64,000 bases of DNA from Parvularcula sp964556115 (GCA_964556115.1 CAZKVC010000004.1:158532-222531), one strand, 5' to 3'; positions 32,586 to 42,152 are shown, counted from the stretch's first letter. The notes: generated by a model not told the origin, from the letters alone. Made by a program: numbers and translations.

Positions 32586-34051
32586 GCCTTCACCCCCGTG
32601 ATGCCCTGTTCGTCTGTCAGCGGACCTTCTGCCATCATGCTCGCCATCGGCCAGGCGCAGAAATCGGCAGCATAAGAGCCCGCCGGGCGGTGATTGCCCG
32701 AAAGGCCGGGGCCGCCGAACGGCATGGCCCCGGACGCGCCGGTGGTCTGGCGGTTCCAGTTGACGATGCCCGCCCGGATCTCCTGGCTGAAGACGTCCCA
32801 GTTCTCGCGTTTGTCCGAAAGAAGCGCGGCGGCAAGGCCGAAGCGCGTGTCGTTGGCGCGTGCCAGCGCCTCCTCGAAGCTCTTAACACGGATGACCTTG
32901 AGGAGCGGTGCGAACACCTCCTCGTCCGGGTCCTTCGCCATGCCGGTGACATCGAGAAGCCCGGGGGTGACAAAGGCGCTGCCGTCCTCGCCGGACATCT
33001 TCACGATGGCTTCCGCGCCGCCTTCGATGAGCTGTTCCTGCGCCTTCAGCGCCATGTCGGCGCTGCGTGCACTGATCAGCGGGCCCATGAAGGGCGCGGG
33101 GTCGCCGAGGGGATCGCCGACAACCAGTCGGCCGATGAGATCGGCCACGGCGTCCACGATCCGGTCGCCTTCCTCGCCCTGCCTGACGATCAGGCGGCGC
33201 GCGCAGGTGCAGCGCTGTCCGGTGGTGATATAGGCGGAGCGGGCGATGACCTGGGCGGCATCCTTCGCATTCGCCACATCCCAGGCGATCAGCGGGTTGT
33301 TGCCGCCAAGCTCGAGCGCGACGATGACCTCCGGCCGCCCGGCCATGGTCTCGTGAATGGCGCGCCCGGCCTGGATGCCGCCGGTGAAGAGGACGCCGTC
33401 CACATGTTCGTGGCGCAGAAGCGCCTCGGCCACGTCGCGGCCGCCATGGACGAGGTTCAGGACGCCGTCCGGCAGCCCTGCCTCGGCCCACCATTCGGCC
33501 ATCTTCTGGCCCACGGCCGGGGTCTGTTCGGAAGGTTTGAAGACCACTGTGTTGCCTGCGAGAAGCGCGGGGATGATCTGGCCGTTGGGCAAATGGCCGG
33601 GAAAGTTGAAGGGGCCGATCACGACCATCACGCCGTGCGGCTTATGCGCGATGCGCAGGGTCATCGCCCCCTGATCGGTCTCTTTCGTCGGTGTGCGGTC
33701 ATGATAGCCCGCGATCGCAAGCTTCGCCTTGCCCGCGATGCCGCCCGCTTCGGTAGCCGCGTCCCACAGCGCCTTGCCCGCCTCCCGGGCGATCAGCTCG
33801 GCCATCTCATTCTTGCGCTGGGCGGCGATGTCCGCATAGCGAAGGATGATCGCCTCGCGTTCCTCATAGGACATCCGCCGCCAGCCGTCGAAGGAAGCGT
33901 GGGCCGCCATCATCGCGTCGGAAGCCTGCGCGGTGCTGGCCATGGCGCCCCTGGCGATGAGTGCGCCATTGGCGGGGGAAGAAGTCTCGAGGCTGTCGCC
34001 TTCGCCTTTGGTGAACTGTCCACGGATGAACTGAAGAAGCTCCATGTTCAT
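32582..34051 (-). CDS. astD: Succinylglutamate-semialdehyde dehydrogenase
   Basis: NAD-dependent aldehyde dehydrogenase that oxidises N-succinylglutamate semialdehyde in arginine catabolism. It is 489 residues; catalytic Cys lies in TTGQRCTCARRL and the general-base Glu in VALELGGNNPLIAWD. MVVIGPFNFPGHLPNGQIIPAL and the C-terminal QTTGASGAMPFGGPGLSGNH match AstD closely. It overlaps both neighbours by four bases. Confidence 0.96.
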   Translation of the reverse strand: MNMELLQFIRGQFTKGEGDSLETSSPANGALIARGAMASTAQASDAMMAAHASFDGWRRMSYEEREAIILRYADIAAQRKNEMAELIAREAGKALWDAATEAGGIAGKAKLAIAGYHDRTPTKETDQGAMTLRIAHKPHGVMVVIGPFNFPGHLPNGQIIPALLAGNTVVFKPSEQTPAVGQKMAEWWAEAGLPDGVLNLVHGGRDVAEALLRHEHVDGVLFTGGIQAGRAIHETMAGRPEVIVALELGGNNPLIAWDVANAKDAAQVIARSAYITTGQRCTCARRLIVRQGEEGDRIVDAVADLIGRLVVGDPLGDPAPFMGPLISARSADMALKAQEQLIEGGAEAIVKMSGEDGSAFVTPGLLDVTGMAKDPDEEVFAPLLKVIRVKSFEEALARANDTRFGLAAALLSDKRENWDVFSQEIRAGIVNWNRQTTGASGAMPFGGPGLSGNHRPAGSYAADFCAWPMASMMAEGPLTDEQGITGVKA

Positions 34052-35079
34052 GATCCTTTGCGGTTCTTGAGGGGCGAGGTGATGACCGTATCCCCGGACT
34101 TCACATCCAGGATTGTCGCCTCGCCGGGTTCGAGGAAAAGGCTGCCGTCGCGCGGGGTGCGCTGCAGCAGGGTCGCCTTGAAGCGCGGCGCGTCGGGAAC
34201 CGCGGCGATGACCGGACGGTCACCGGCGGGCGGAATGTTCTCCTGAATGCGCACGACGCAGCGCTGCGATTCGCGCACCGTACGGATGTTTTCGAGCGGC
34301 GCATCGAGGCTCGGCCCGCCGTCGAAGATATCGACGCAGTTGTGATAGGCGAAGCCCTCGTTCTTCAGCATGTTCATCGCCGGGGCCGACGATTTGTGCG
34401 GCTGGCCGATCACCGCGCGGGCCTCTTCGCTGAGAAGCGCCGTGTAGATCGGAAATTTCGGCATGAGATCCGCAATGAAGCGGAAGTCATGGGCCGAGCG
34501 TCTGTCAGCCTCATCGAAGCTCATCTGGAAGAACTTCGATGCGATGTCGTTCCAGAAGGGGCTTTCGCCGTCCTCGTCGAACTGGCCCCTGATCTCGGCC
34601 ATGACGATGGGCGAAAGCCGTTTCTCTATCGTCTTCATGAAGAGAAAGCGGCTGAGGGACAAAAGCCTGCCCGCGCCGGTGCCGCGCATCTTTTCCGAAA
34701 CGAGAAGCGTGCCGATCTCGACATAGCCATGATAGTCGTTGCACAGATAAAGAAGGTCGGAGCTTGCCTGGATGCCAAGCTCCGGCGCGGCGGCCGCGAC
34801 CTTGGAGACGCGGTAGCTGTAGAAGGGCCGGTCTTCGCCGAGGGCGGGGAAGATCGACGCCATGCCCGCGACCTCGCCTTCATTCTCCAGGACGAAGAAG
34901 AAGATGTCCTTCGGCCCCGCCATGCCTTCGCCAGAGATGGCGTTCATGGACTGCTCGATCCGCTCTTCGATGGCCTCGGTGCTGTTCGGCACGGTGGTCA
35001 TTCCGGTCCCGGCCTTCTGAGCGAGGGCGTAGAGGCCTTCTGTGTCGGCCATGGTGGCCGGTCTGACGATCATCTTCAT
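34048..35079 (-). CDS. astA: Arginine N-succinyltransferase
   Basis: First enzyme of the AST pathway, transferring succinyl from succinyl-CoA to arginine. It is 343 residues. It begins IVRPATMADTEGLYALAQKA and contains GMTTVPNSTEAIEERIEQS, YLCNDYHGYVEIGTLLVSEK and GAGRLLSLSRFLFM, which match the AstA/AruF-G family. A single AstA gene is present rather than an AruF-AruG pair. The ATG overlaps the stop of the M20 hydrolase. Confidence 0.96.
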   Translation of the reverse strand: MKMIVRPATMADTEGLYALAQKAGTGMTTVPNSTEAIEERIEQSMNAISGEGMAGPKDIFFFVLENEGEVAGMASIFPALGEDRPFYSYRVSKVAAAAPELGIQASSDLLYLCNDYHGYVEIGTLLVSEKMRGTGAGRLLSLSRFLFMKTIEKRLSPIVMAEIRGQFDEDGESPFWNDIASKFFQMSFDEADRRSAHDFRFIADLMPKFPIYTALLSEEARAVIGQPHKSSAPAMNMLKNEGFAYHNCVDIFDGGPSLDAPLENIRTVRESQRCVVRIQENIPPAGDRPVIAAVPDAPRFKATLLQRTPRDGSLFLEPGEATILDVKSGDTVITSPLKNRKGS

Positions 35080-36320
35080 GAACGGCCTCCATCGAGCCGC
35101 TGAGGCCAGGGTGCCTGACCATTGGCGAGGAGGGACATGATGAGAAGCGAGAGTTTCGCCCGGGGCACGAAGCTTTCCGGATGCGCATATTCCTGGTCCG
35201 AATGGATCTTGCCGCCAACCACGCCGAGGGTGTCGACATTGGGAAGGCCCGCATCTGCGAGGTTGTTGCCGTCGCAGCAGCCGCCCGTCGGCGCCCAGTC
35301 GATGCCGATGCCAAGCTCGCCGCCCGCCTTCCTGACGAGATTGAAAAGCTCTTCGGTGCCGCCCTTCATTTCCTTGACCGGGCGGTGGATGCCGCCGTGA
35401 AGCTCGGCCGTGATACCGTCACCGATCATCGCCTCGCGGTGGACGCGCCGGATCTGCTCATCGACCCAGACGAGGTCTTTGGTCTTTCGTGCACGGACAT
35501 TGATGCGCACGATGCAGGTGTCGGGGACGACGTTGGTGGCAACGCCGCCGTCGATCACGCCCATATTGAGGGTCGCGCCTTCGCGCACGCCGTTGATCTC
35601 GTCGACGGCCAGCATCAGTCTCGCCGCGCCGAGGATCGCGTTCTTGCCCTTGTCGAACTCACGCCCCGCATGGGCGGCGAGGCCTTTTACCGTGAAGGTG
35701 TAGTGCCCCGATCCAGCGCGGGCCCCGGCCAGGGTCCCGTCGGGCAGCGCGGGCTCGTAGACCATGCCGATATCGGCCTCCTTCGCCATCGAGGCGAGAA
35801 GCCGCGCGGAAGCGTGGCTGCCGGTCTCCTCGTCAGCGTTCAGGATGACGTCGATGCCGATGCTCTCGCCATAGGCGGAGTTCAGGAAGGCGCGGGAGGC
35901 TTCGAGCATCACGCAGATGCCGCCCTTCATGTCCGCAACCCCGGGGCCGTGCATCGAGCCGTCTTCTCGGATCACGGGCTCCTGGAAATGCGAAGCGGCA
36001 GGGAAGACCGTGTCCAGATGCCCGGTCATCAGGATGCGGCGGTTGGCGCCGGGATTGGCCCTGAAGACGCAGGCCTCGCCGCGCTCGATATCGACTTCCT
36101 TGCCGTCATCGTCGATCGCGGTGACCGGGTCCGGGGCCACGCGCTCCGCCGAGAAGCCTGCTTCGGTGAAGGCCTGGGTCACTTCGTCGGCCATCCTGGC
36201 GAGACCGTCGAGATTGCCCGTGCCCGAGTTGATGGCGGACCAGCGCATGGTGCGTTCGGTCATCGCCTCGGTGCGCCCCTCGAGCGAGGTGAGCGCCTTG
36301 TCGATATCATTTGAGAACAT
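35076..36320 (-). CDS. M20-family hydrolase leading the ast operon
   Basis: A 414-residue M20/carboxypeptidase G2-type metallohydrolase. Metal ligands are seen in ILMTGHLDTVFPA and GPGVADMKGG, the catalytic Glu in NADEETGSHAS, and a later His in KIHSDQEYAHPESF. The dimerisation domain lies around residues 195-305 (GSGHYTFTVKGLAAHAGREF). The start at 36320 avoids a long, basic, non-conserved extension. It is the first gene of the operon and its stop overlaps astA. The canonical last enzyme AstE (M14-like succinylglutamate desuccinylase) and astC are not present, so this hydrolase is a candidate to release succinate from succinylglutamate. That role is inference. Confidence 0.88.
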   Translation of the reverse strand: MFSNDIDKALTSLEGRTEAMTERTMRWSAINSGTGNLDGLARMADEVTQAFTEAGFSAERVAPDPVTAIDDDGKEVDIERGEACVFRANPGANRRILMTGHLDTVFPAASHFQEPVIREDGSMHGPGVADMKGGICVMLEASRAFLNSAYGESIGIDVILNADEETGSHASARLLASMAKEADIGMVYEPALPDGTLAGARAGSGHYTFTVKGLAAHAGREFDKGKNAILGAARLMLAVDEINGVREGATLNMGVIDGGVATNVVPDTCIVRINVRARKTKDLVWVDEQIRRVHREAMIGDGITAELHGGIHRPVKEMKGGTEELFNLVRKAGGELGIGIDWAPTGGCCDGNNLADAGLPNVDTLGVVGGKIHSDQEYAHPESFVPRAKLSLLIMSLLANGQAPWPQRLDGGRS

Positions 36321-36420
36321 GGGTTCCTCTAACGCCGCGCCGCGCGGAAGGTCAAAGCTTGCGGCCAGCGCCGGACGCCTTTCCCGGTGATTTGCGCGTG
36401 AGGCGTGATAGGAAGGGTCC

Positions 36421-37704
36421 ATGGGCAAGATTCTCTCTCTTACCGCCGCCGTTCTCGTGGGGCTCGCCGTTCTCGGCGCCATACTGTTCCTCTTGCTGGC
36501 ACCGCCGCGTTTCGACCGGTCGATGAACCCGGTGGTGGCGCATGACCCCTATGAGGTCTCCGAAGAGGCTAGGGCGCTTCACGCGACGATCCCCGTGGCC
36601 GACCTCCACGCCGATTCGCTCCTCTGGAACCGCGACCTCCTGAAAAGGAACGACCGCGGCCATGTGGACCTCCCGCGGCTGCGCGAGGGCGGTGTCTTTC
36701 TTCAGGTCTTCACCGCCGTGACCAAATCGCCGGAGGGGCAGAACTACGAGGAGAATTCGGTCGACGCCAAGGACAACATCACCAGGCTCGCCATGGCCCA
36801 GCGCTGGCCGCGCAGGACCTGGGACAGCCGAGCGGAGCGGGCGGTTTATCAAGCAGAGAAGCTGGCGGCGTTTGCTGAGGAGGACGAGCATCTCACCCTC
36901 GTTCTGGACCGTGCGGACCTTCTTGCACTGGCGCTCGAAGAAGAGCGGAGGAAGGGCCTCTTCGGGTCCATTCCGCCCGATTGGAGCTTTCTTCCCGCCG
37001 AGGCTGCCGCGGCCCATAGCGAAGCGAATGACGGCGTTCCGATCGTGAATGCCGAAACAGCGCGCATCGCCGCCATCCTAGGCACCGAAGGCTCCCACGC
37101 TCTCGACGGTGACCTTGCCAATATCGACCGCCTCTTCGATGCTGGCTACCGGGTCATGGGCCTGCAGCATTTCTTCGACAACGCGCTGGGCGGCTCTCTG
37201 CATGGGCAGAGCGGTCAGGGCCTGACCGCCTTCGGCCGCGATGCGGTGGCACGCATGCGCGAGCTTTCCGTCATCATCGACGTGGCCCACAGCTCCGAGC
37301 AGGTGGTGCGTGATACCCTGGCCATGGGCGCGGGGCCTTTGATCGTCAGCCACACCGGCTTCAACGGTCATTGCGAGAGCCCGCGCAACATCTCCGACGA
37401 ACTGATGACCGAGATCGCGGAGGACGGCGGCCTGATCGGCGTCGGCTTCTGGGAGGACGTCACCTGCGACGCCTCGCCAGCCGGGATCGCCGACGCCATC
37501 ATCTACGGCGCCGAGCGCTTCGGCGTGGACCATATCGCCTTGGGTTCGGATTTCGACGGCACGGTCACCACCGAGCTCGACGCCTCCGAACTCGCAGCGA
37601 TCACCCAGGCCCTGATGGATCGGAGGATGCCTGAAGAGGACATCCGAAAAGTCATGGGAGAGAACACCGTCCGGTTCTTTCTTGAGAACCTGCCGGAAGA
37701 ATGA
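36421..37704 (+). CDS. Membrane dipeptidase (M19 family)
   Basis: A 427-residue renal-dipeptidase-type Zn metalloenzyme. The N-terminal membrane anchor/signal is LTAAVLVGLAVLGAILFLLL. The metal-binding HxD is in VADLHADSLLW. The conserved Glu is in LGTEGSHAL, and His ligands are in VIDVAHSSEQ and LIVSHTGFNGHCESPRN. The conserved FDGTV follows ALGSD near the C-terminus. It is divergent from the ast operon across 100 bases and likely acts on periplasmic dipeptides. Confidence 0.94.
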   Translation: MGKILSLTAAVLVGLAVLGAILFLLLAPPRFDRSMNPVVAHDPYEVSEEARALHATIPVADLHADSLLWNRDLLKRNDRGHVDLPRLREGGVFLQVFTAVTKSPEGQNYEENSVDAKDNITRLAMAQRWPRRTWDSRAERAVYQAEKLAAFAEEDEHLTLVLDRADLLALALEEERRKGLFGSIPPDWSFLPAEAAAAHSEANDGVPIVNAETARIAAILGTEGSHALDGDLANIDRLFDAGYRVMGLQHFFDNALGGSLHGQSGQGLTAFGRDAVARMRELSVIIDVAHSSEQVVRDTLAMGAGPLIVSHTGFNGHCESPRNISDELMTEIAEDGGLIGVGFWEDVTCDASPAGIADAIIYGAERFGVDHIALGSDFDGTVTTELDASELAAITQALMDRRMPEEDIRKVMGENTVRFFLENLPEE

Positions 37705-37763
37705 AACGGCGGCTATTTTTCCGCCCTCTTGACTGAAACCGAACCGGGCGCATCAACGAAGCT

Positions 37764-39860
37764 ATGACCATGCTGCGTCTCATCCTTGCCGCTTTCGCGT
37801 TCTTTGCCGCCGCCCATGCCCAGACGGGTGAGGCGGTGCGAACGGGTCACGCCACCTCGCGGCTGATCGCGGAGGTGGACGCTGCGGTACCCGGCGAGAC
37901 CCTGTGGGTCGCGCTGGCGCAGGAGCTCGACGAGGGCTGGCATGTCTACTGGAAGAATCCCGGCGATAGCGGCCTGCCGCTGGTCCTCGACTGGAGCCTG
38001 CCGGAAGGCTTCGAAGCGGGAGAGATCGGCTACCCGCTGCCCTACCGCCTGCCGCTGGGGCCGCTGACGAATTTCGGCCATGAGGGCAGCCCGACCTTCA
38101 TCGTACCGATCGAGGTGCCGGAGGATGCGCCGCTGGGCCGCGACGTCACCTTTGACGTCTTCGCCGAATGGCTGATCTGCCTCGATGTGTGCATTCCAGA
38201 ACAGGCCGAGCTCAGGCTGACGATCCCCGTCCTTGAGGCCGCTTCCCCGGCCCCTGCCCAGGCTCAGCGCATCCAGGCGGCCCGCAGCGCCCAGCCCAAA
38301 CCGCTGGAGCAGGCCGCAAGCTGGCACAGTGCGGGCGAAGCCATCTCACTTCGCATCGAGGGCGCGCCGCGGGGCGAAGCCTTCTTCTACCCCGAAGGAT
38401 CCGGCATCATCGAGCCTTCGGCGCCCCAGCCGAACCTTCGCGGGGACGGCGCGCTCACTCTCGCCCTCTCCCCCGGCATCGACTTCATGATCGAGCCGCC
38501 CGAGCGTCTTGCCGGGGTCCTGGTCCTGACGCAGGACGGCGAGGAGGTCGGCATCGCGGTCGATGCGAGACGTTCGGACGGCCCCCTCCTGACCGCGGAG
38601 CAGCGGGCCAGCCTTGTCGCGGGCAGCGCAGGCGGCGGAACCGGGGCGGCGGCGCAGGCAGCAGGTGCGGGCTTCCTTCTTGTGCTGCTGTCGGCTTTCC
38701 TTGGCGGGGTGATCCTTAACGCCATGCCTTGCGTCTTCCCGATCGTCTTCCTCAAGGCGGCGGGCCTCGCTTCGCTGTCGGGCGCGGAGAAGCGCGCGGT
38801 GCGCATCGACGCCTATGCCTATACGGCGGGCATCCTCGTCACCTTCGCGGTTCTCGCGGCGCTTCTCATCGCACTGCGCGCGGCGGGGGCGGAGCTTGGA
38901 TGGGGCTTCCACCTGCAATCACCCGCGGCCGTGGGCATCTTCGCGGTCATCATCTTCCTTGTCGGCCTCAATCTTGCCGGGCTTTTCGAAATCGGCACCT
39001 CCCTGCAGGGCGCGGGGCAGGGGCTGACCGCGAAGAAGGGGCCGGGCGGCGCCTTCTTCACGGGGCTTCTCGCCGTCCTTGTCGCCGCCCCTTGCATCGG
39101 GCCGTTCCTGGGCGTGCCGATGGGCTATGCGCTCAGCGCCTCGCCTCCCGCAGCCATAACCGTTTTCCTGTTGCTCGGCCTCGGCCTTGCGGCGCCCTAC
39201 CTCCTTCTCGCAGCTTTCCCCGGTTTCGCCCTGCGCTTGCCGAAGCCCGGCCCGTGGATGGTGCGCCTGAAGCAGCTCTTCTCCTTCGCGATGTTCGGTG
39301 CGGCGGTCTGGCTCGCCTGGGTTCTGAGCCTTCAGGCAGGGCCGCAGGGCATCCTGATGCTCGGCATCGCCTTCGTTCTCGCAGCCTTTGCGGCATGGCT
39401 CTTCGGGCTGTCGCAGGGCCTAGGCGGTAAGCTCCTTCGCGTGGGCGCGGCGGCGGCGCTCATCGCGGCGATCGTCCCCCTGACAGTGCTGCAAAGCGTG
39501 GAAACGCCCGCTCTCGCCGTGACGGCCAAAACCGAGCCCTATGACGAATCCCGCCTCGCCCAGTATCAGGCCGAGGGGCGGCAGGTCTTCATCGACTTCA
39601 CCGCCGCATGGTGCGTCACCTGCCAGTACAACAAGCGGGTCGTTCTTCAGACCCCGCAAGTGCAGGACCTCTTCGCGCGGACCGGCACCGTCTTCATGGT
39701 AGCGGACCTGACCAACCCCGATCCTGTCATCACCGCTGCGATAGAACGGCAGGGCCGTAGCGGTGTGCCGCTCTATCTGGTTTACAAAGGCGAAGGCGTG
39801 CCCGAAATCCTGCCGCAGATCCTGACGGCGGAGCGCCTCGAGCAAAGTCTGGAGACTTGA
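37764..39860 (+). CDS. DsbD/ScsB-family thiol:disulfide interchange protein
   Basis: A 698-residue membrane reductase that carries electrons from cytoplasmic thioredoxin to the periplasm. It has a signal peptide (LRLILAAFAFFAAAHAQ) and an N-terminal periplasmic domain of about 280 residues with a conserved Cys pair (WLICLDVCIP). Eight membrane segments follow, with cysteines in GGVILNAMPCVFPIVFLKAA and LVAAPCIGPFLG. A C-terminal thioredoxin domain has WCVTC in FTAAWCVTCQYNKRVV. The N-terminal domain resembles the ScsB subgroup rather than E. coli DsbD alpha. A redoxin gene follows in the same operon and is the likely electron acceptor. Confidence 0.92.
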   Translation: MTMLRLILAAFAFFAAAHAQTGEAVRTGHATSRLIAEVDAAVPGETLWVALAQELDEGWHVYWKNPGDSGLPLVLDWSLPEGFEAGEIGYPLPYRLPLGPLTNFGHEGSPTFIVPIEVPEDAPLGRDVTFDVFAEWLICLDVCIPEQAELRLTIPVLEAASPAPAQAQRIQAARSAQPKPLEQAASWHSAGEAISLRIEGAPRGEAFFYPEGSGIIEPSAPQPNLRGDGALTLALSPGIDFMIEPPERLAGVLVLTQDGEEVGIAVDARRSDGPLLTAEQRASLVAGSAGGGTGAAAQAAGAGFLLVLLSAFLGGVILNAMPCVFPIVFLKAAGLASLSGAEKRAVRIDAYAYTAGILVTFAVLAALLIALRAAGAELGWGFHLQSPAAVGIFAVIIFLVGLNLAGLFEIGTSLQGAGQGLTAKKGPGGAFFTGLLAVLVAAPCIGPFLGVPMGYALSASPPAAITVFLLLGLGLAAPYLLLAAFPGFALRLPKPGPWMVRLKQLFSFAMFGAAVWLAWVLSLQAGPQGILMLGIAFVLAAFAAWLFGLSQGLGGKLLRVGAAAALIAAIVPLTVLQSVETPALAVTAKTEPYDESRLAQYQAEGRQVFIDFTAAWCVTCQYNKRVVLQTPQVQDLFARTGTVFMVADLTNPDPVITAAIERQGRSGVPLYLVYKGEGVPEILPQILTAERLEQSLET

Positions 39861-39862
39861 CG

Positions 39863-40450
39863 ATGATCGGCACACTTCTCACCGCAGCCGCGCTTTTCGC
39901 AGCCCCGCTTCCGGGCCAGGCGGCCCCTGACTTCACCGAGCCGACCGCTTCGGGCGAAGAGGTCAGCCTGGATCAGTTCGCGGGCAGGACCGTGGTCCTC
40001 GAATGGACCAATGACGGCTGTCCCTTCGTGCAGAAGCATTACGGCGCGAAGAACATGCAGCAGCTTCAGAAGCGCGCCGCTGCCGAAGGCGTCGTCTGGC
40101 TGCAGGTGATCTCATCCGCCCCGGGCAAGCAGGGCTATGCCGACGCCGAGCGTGCGGTTGAGCTGAACGAGGAGCGCAGCGCGACGCCTGCGCATATCCT
40201 TCTCGATGCGGACGGCTCGATGGGCCGGGCCTATGCCGCCAAGACCACGCCGCATATGTTCGTCATCGATGGCGAAGGCGTCGTGCGCTATAACGGCGCC
40301 ATCGACACCATCCCTTCGGCCAATCCGGACGACCTCAGAAACGCGCAGAACTACGTCTCCGCAGCCCTTTCGCAGATGCGTGACGGCAGGGAGGTGGTCA
40401 CCAGGGTCTCCAAGCCCTATGGCTGCTCGGTGAAATACGCCGATAGCTGA
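39863..40450 (+). CDS. Periplasmic redoxin (thioredoxin-fold) protein
   Basis: A 195-residue thioredoxin-fold protein with a signal peptide (LLTAAALFAAPLPGQAAPDF). Redox-site motif is NDGCPFVQKHYGAKNMQQL, one Cys followed by Pro, not CxxC. A second Cys is in the C-terminal KPYGCSVKYADS. The family is common beside DsbD-like genes and is annotated as redoxin/thioredoxin family. The ATG at 39863 has GGAGA seven bases upstream; a TTG at 39857 is less likely. Its neighbour makes it a probable ScsB/DsbD partner in peroxide or thiol reduction. Confidence 0.9.
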   Translation: MIGTLLTAAALFAAPLPGQAAPDFTEPTASGEEVSLDQFAGRTVVLEWTNDGCPFVQKHYGAKNMQQLQKRAAAEGVVWLQVISSAPGKQGYADAERAVELNEERSATPAHILLDADGSMGRAYAAKTTPHMFVIDGEGVVRYNGAIDTIPSANPDDLRNAQNYVSAALSQMRDGREVVTRVSKPYGCSVKYADS

Positions 40451-40467
40451 AGACGGGAGCGCGCTCG

Positions 40468-42111
40468 ATGAACCCCACGGCAACCAAGGCGTGGGGGCAA
40501 CTGGCCGCCCTCGCGAAAACCGACGGACAAAGGACCCTTCTCGACCTCTTCGCGGAGGACCGGGAGCGCTTCGGGCGCTTCTCCCATGAGGCTGCCGGGC
40601 TGTTCCTCGACGCATCGAAGGCGCGCATCACCATCGACGTGATGGCGCGGCTCTTCGACCTTGCGGAGGAGACCGGGGCCCTTTCCCGCCGTGACAGGAT
40701 GTTCGCGGGCGAGGCGATCAACGAGACCGAAGGCCGCTCGGTGCTGCACGTCGCCCTGCGCGACAACCGTTCGAAGCGTTACTCCGTGGACGGCAAGGAC
40801 CCGATGGATGAGATCGAGGCGGTCCGGATGCGGATGAAGGACTTCACCCATTCCGTGACCTCCGGCGAACGGCTCGGCGCGACGGGCAAGCCCCTGACCG
40901 CGGTGGTGAACATCGGCATTGGCGGGTCGGACCTTGGCCCGGTGATGGTGACTGAAGCCCTCAGGCCCTACTGGCTCGACGGCCGCGAGGTGCATTTCGT
41001 TTCGAATGTCGACGGAACCCACCTTTCCGAAGTGCTGGCGAAGTGCGACCCGGAGCGGACGCTCTTCACCGTCGCCTCCAAGACCTTCACCACGCAGGAG
41101 ACGATGACCAACGCCCATTCCGCACGGGAATGGTTCCTGGCGAGCGGCCGGGACAGCGACGACATCGCCCGGCATTTCGTCGCCCTTTCCACCAATCACC
41201 AGGGCGCGGCGAAGTTCGGGATCGAGGAAGAGAACGTCTTCGGCTTCTGGGATTGGGTCGGCGGGCGTTACTCGCTCTGGTCCGCCATCGGATTGCCGAT
41301 TGCCCTGACCGTGGGTTGGGAGGCTTTCGAGGATCTCCTTTCAGGCGCCCACGCCATGGACCGGCATTTTGCCGAAGCCCCGGTGTATGAGAACCTGCCT
41401 CTCATCATGGGGCTGATCGGCCTCTGGCACCGCAGCTTCCTCGGCATGGAGGCGCTGGCGGTCCTTCCCTATGATCAGTCGCTTCACCGCCTGCCTGCCT
41501 ATCTTCAGCAGGCGGACATGGAATCGAACGGCAAGGGCAGGCGCCTCGATGGCTCGGCGGTCGATTACCCCACGGGCCCGGTTGTCTTCGGTGAGCCGGG
41601 GACCAACGGCCAGCACGCATTCTACCAGCTTATCCATCAAGGAACGGACGTCATTCCGTGTGAGTTCATCGCGCCTGCCGTCTCGCATCATCCGATCGGC
41701 GACCATCATGACAAGCTCCTTGCAAACTTCCTCGCCCAGCCCGAGGCGCTGATGCTGGGCGTCACGGAAGAGGAGGCGCGCGATGCCCTCATCAGGGACG
41801 GTAGCGGACCCGAGGAGGCCGCACGCCTCGCGCCGCACAAGGCGTTCCCCGGCAACCGGCCTTCGCTCTCGATCCTCCTTCACAAGCTCACGCCCGAGAC
41901 CCTCGGTGCACTGATCGCCCTCTACGAGCACAAGATCTTCGTCCAGGGCGCGGTGTGGGGCATCAACTCCTACGATCAGTTCGGCGTCGAGCTCGGCAAG
42001 GTGCTGGCCAAGCCGATCCTCGAGGAGCTGAAAGGCACGGACGACCATGAGCACGACGGCTCCACCGCCGGCCTCATCGCCCGCATCCGCTCCCTGCGCG
42101 CCAATGTCTGA
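40468..42111 (+). CDS. pgi: Glucose-6-phosphate isomerase
   Basis: Interconverts glucose-6-phosphate and fructose-6-phosphate in the cytoplasm. The 547-residue length is typical. Signatures are VVNIGIGGSDLGPVMVTEAL, the PGI motif VGGRYSLWSAIGLPIAL, and the C-terminal VWGINSYDQFGVELGK. The active-site region with GTDVIPCEFIAPAVSHHPIG is present. It is 17 bases after the redoxin gene and could be in the same transcript. A strong hairpin follows the stop. Confidence 0.97.
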   Translation: MNPTATKAWGQLAALAKTDGQRTLLDLFAEDRERFGRFSHEAAGLFLDASKARITIDVMARLFDLAEETGALSRRDRMFAGEAINETEGRSVLHVALRDNRSKRYSVDGKDPMDEIEAVRMRMKDFTHSVTSGERLGATGKPLTAVVNIGIGGSDLGPVMVTEALRPYWLDGREVHFVSNVDGTHLSEVLAKCDPERTLFTVASKTFTTQETMTNAHSAREWFLASGRDSDDIARHFVALSTNHQGAAKFGIEEENVFGFWDWVGGRYSLWSAIGLPIALTVGWEAFEDLLSGAHAMDRHFAEAPVYENLPLIMGLIGLWHRSFLGMEALAVLPYDQSLHRLPAYLQQADMESNGKGRRLDGSAVDYPTGPVVFGEPGTNGQHAFYQLIHQGTDVIPCEFIAPAVSHHPIGDHHDKLLANFLAQPEALMLGVTEEEARDALIRDGSGPEEAARLAPHKAFPGNRPSLSILLHKLTPETLGALIALYEHKIFVQGAVWGINSYDQFGVELGKVLAKPILEELKGTDDHEHDGSTAGLIARIRSLRANV

Positions 42112-42124
42112 CAGGGCACCGAAC

Positions 42125-42149
42125 GCCTCCTCCGGTGTTTGGAGGAGGC
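42125..42149 (+). terminator. Perfect 9-bp hairpin after pgi
   Basis: GCCTCCTCC, loop GGTGTTT, GGAGGAGGC: a perfect 9-base-pair stem 14 bases after the pgi stop. No T-tract follows, so factor-independent termination is uncertain. The descending arm GGAGGAGG is also an ideal Shine-Dalgarno four bases before the ATG at 42153, so the hairpin might instead mask that site. Confidence 0.5.
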
Positions 42150-42152
42150 GGC

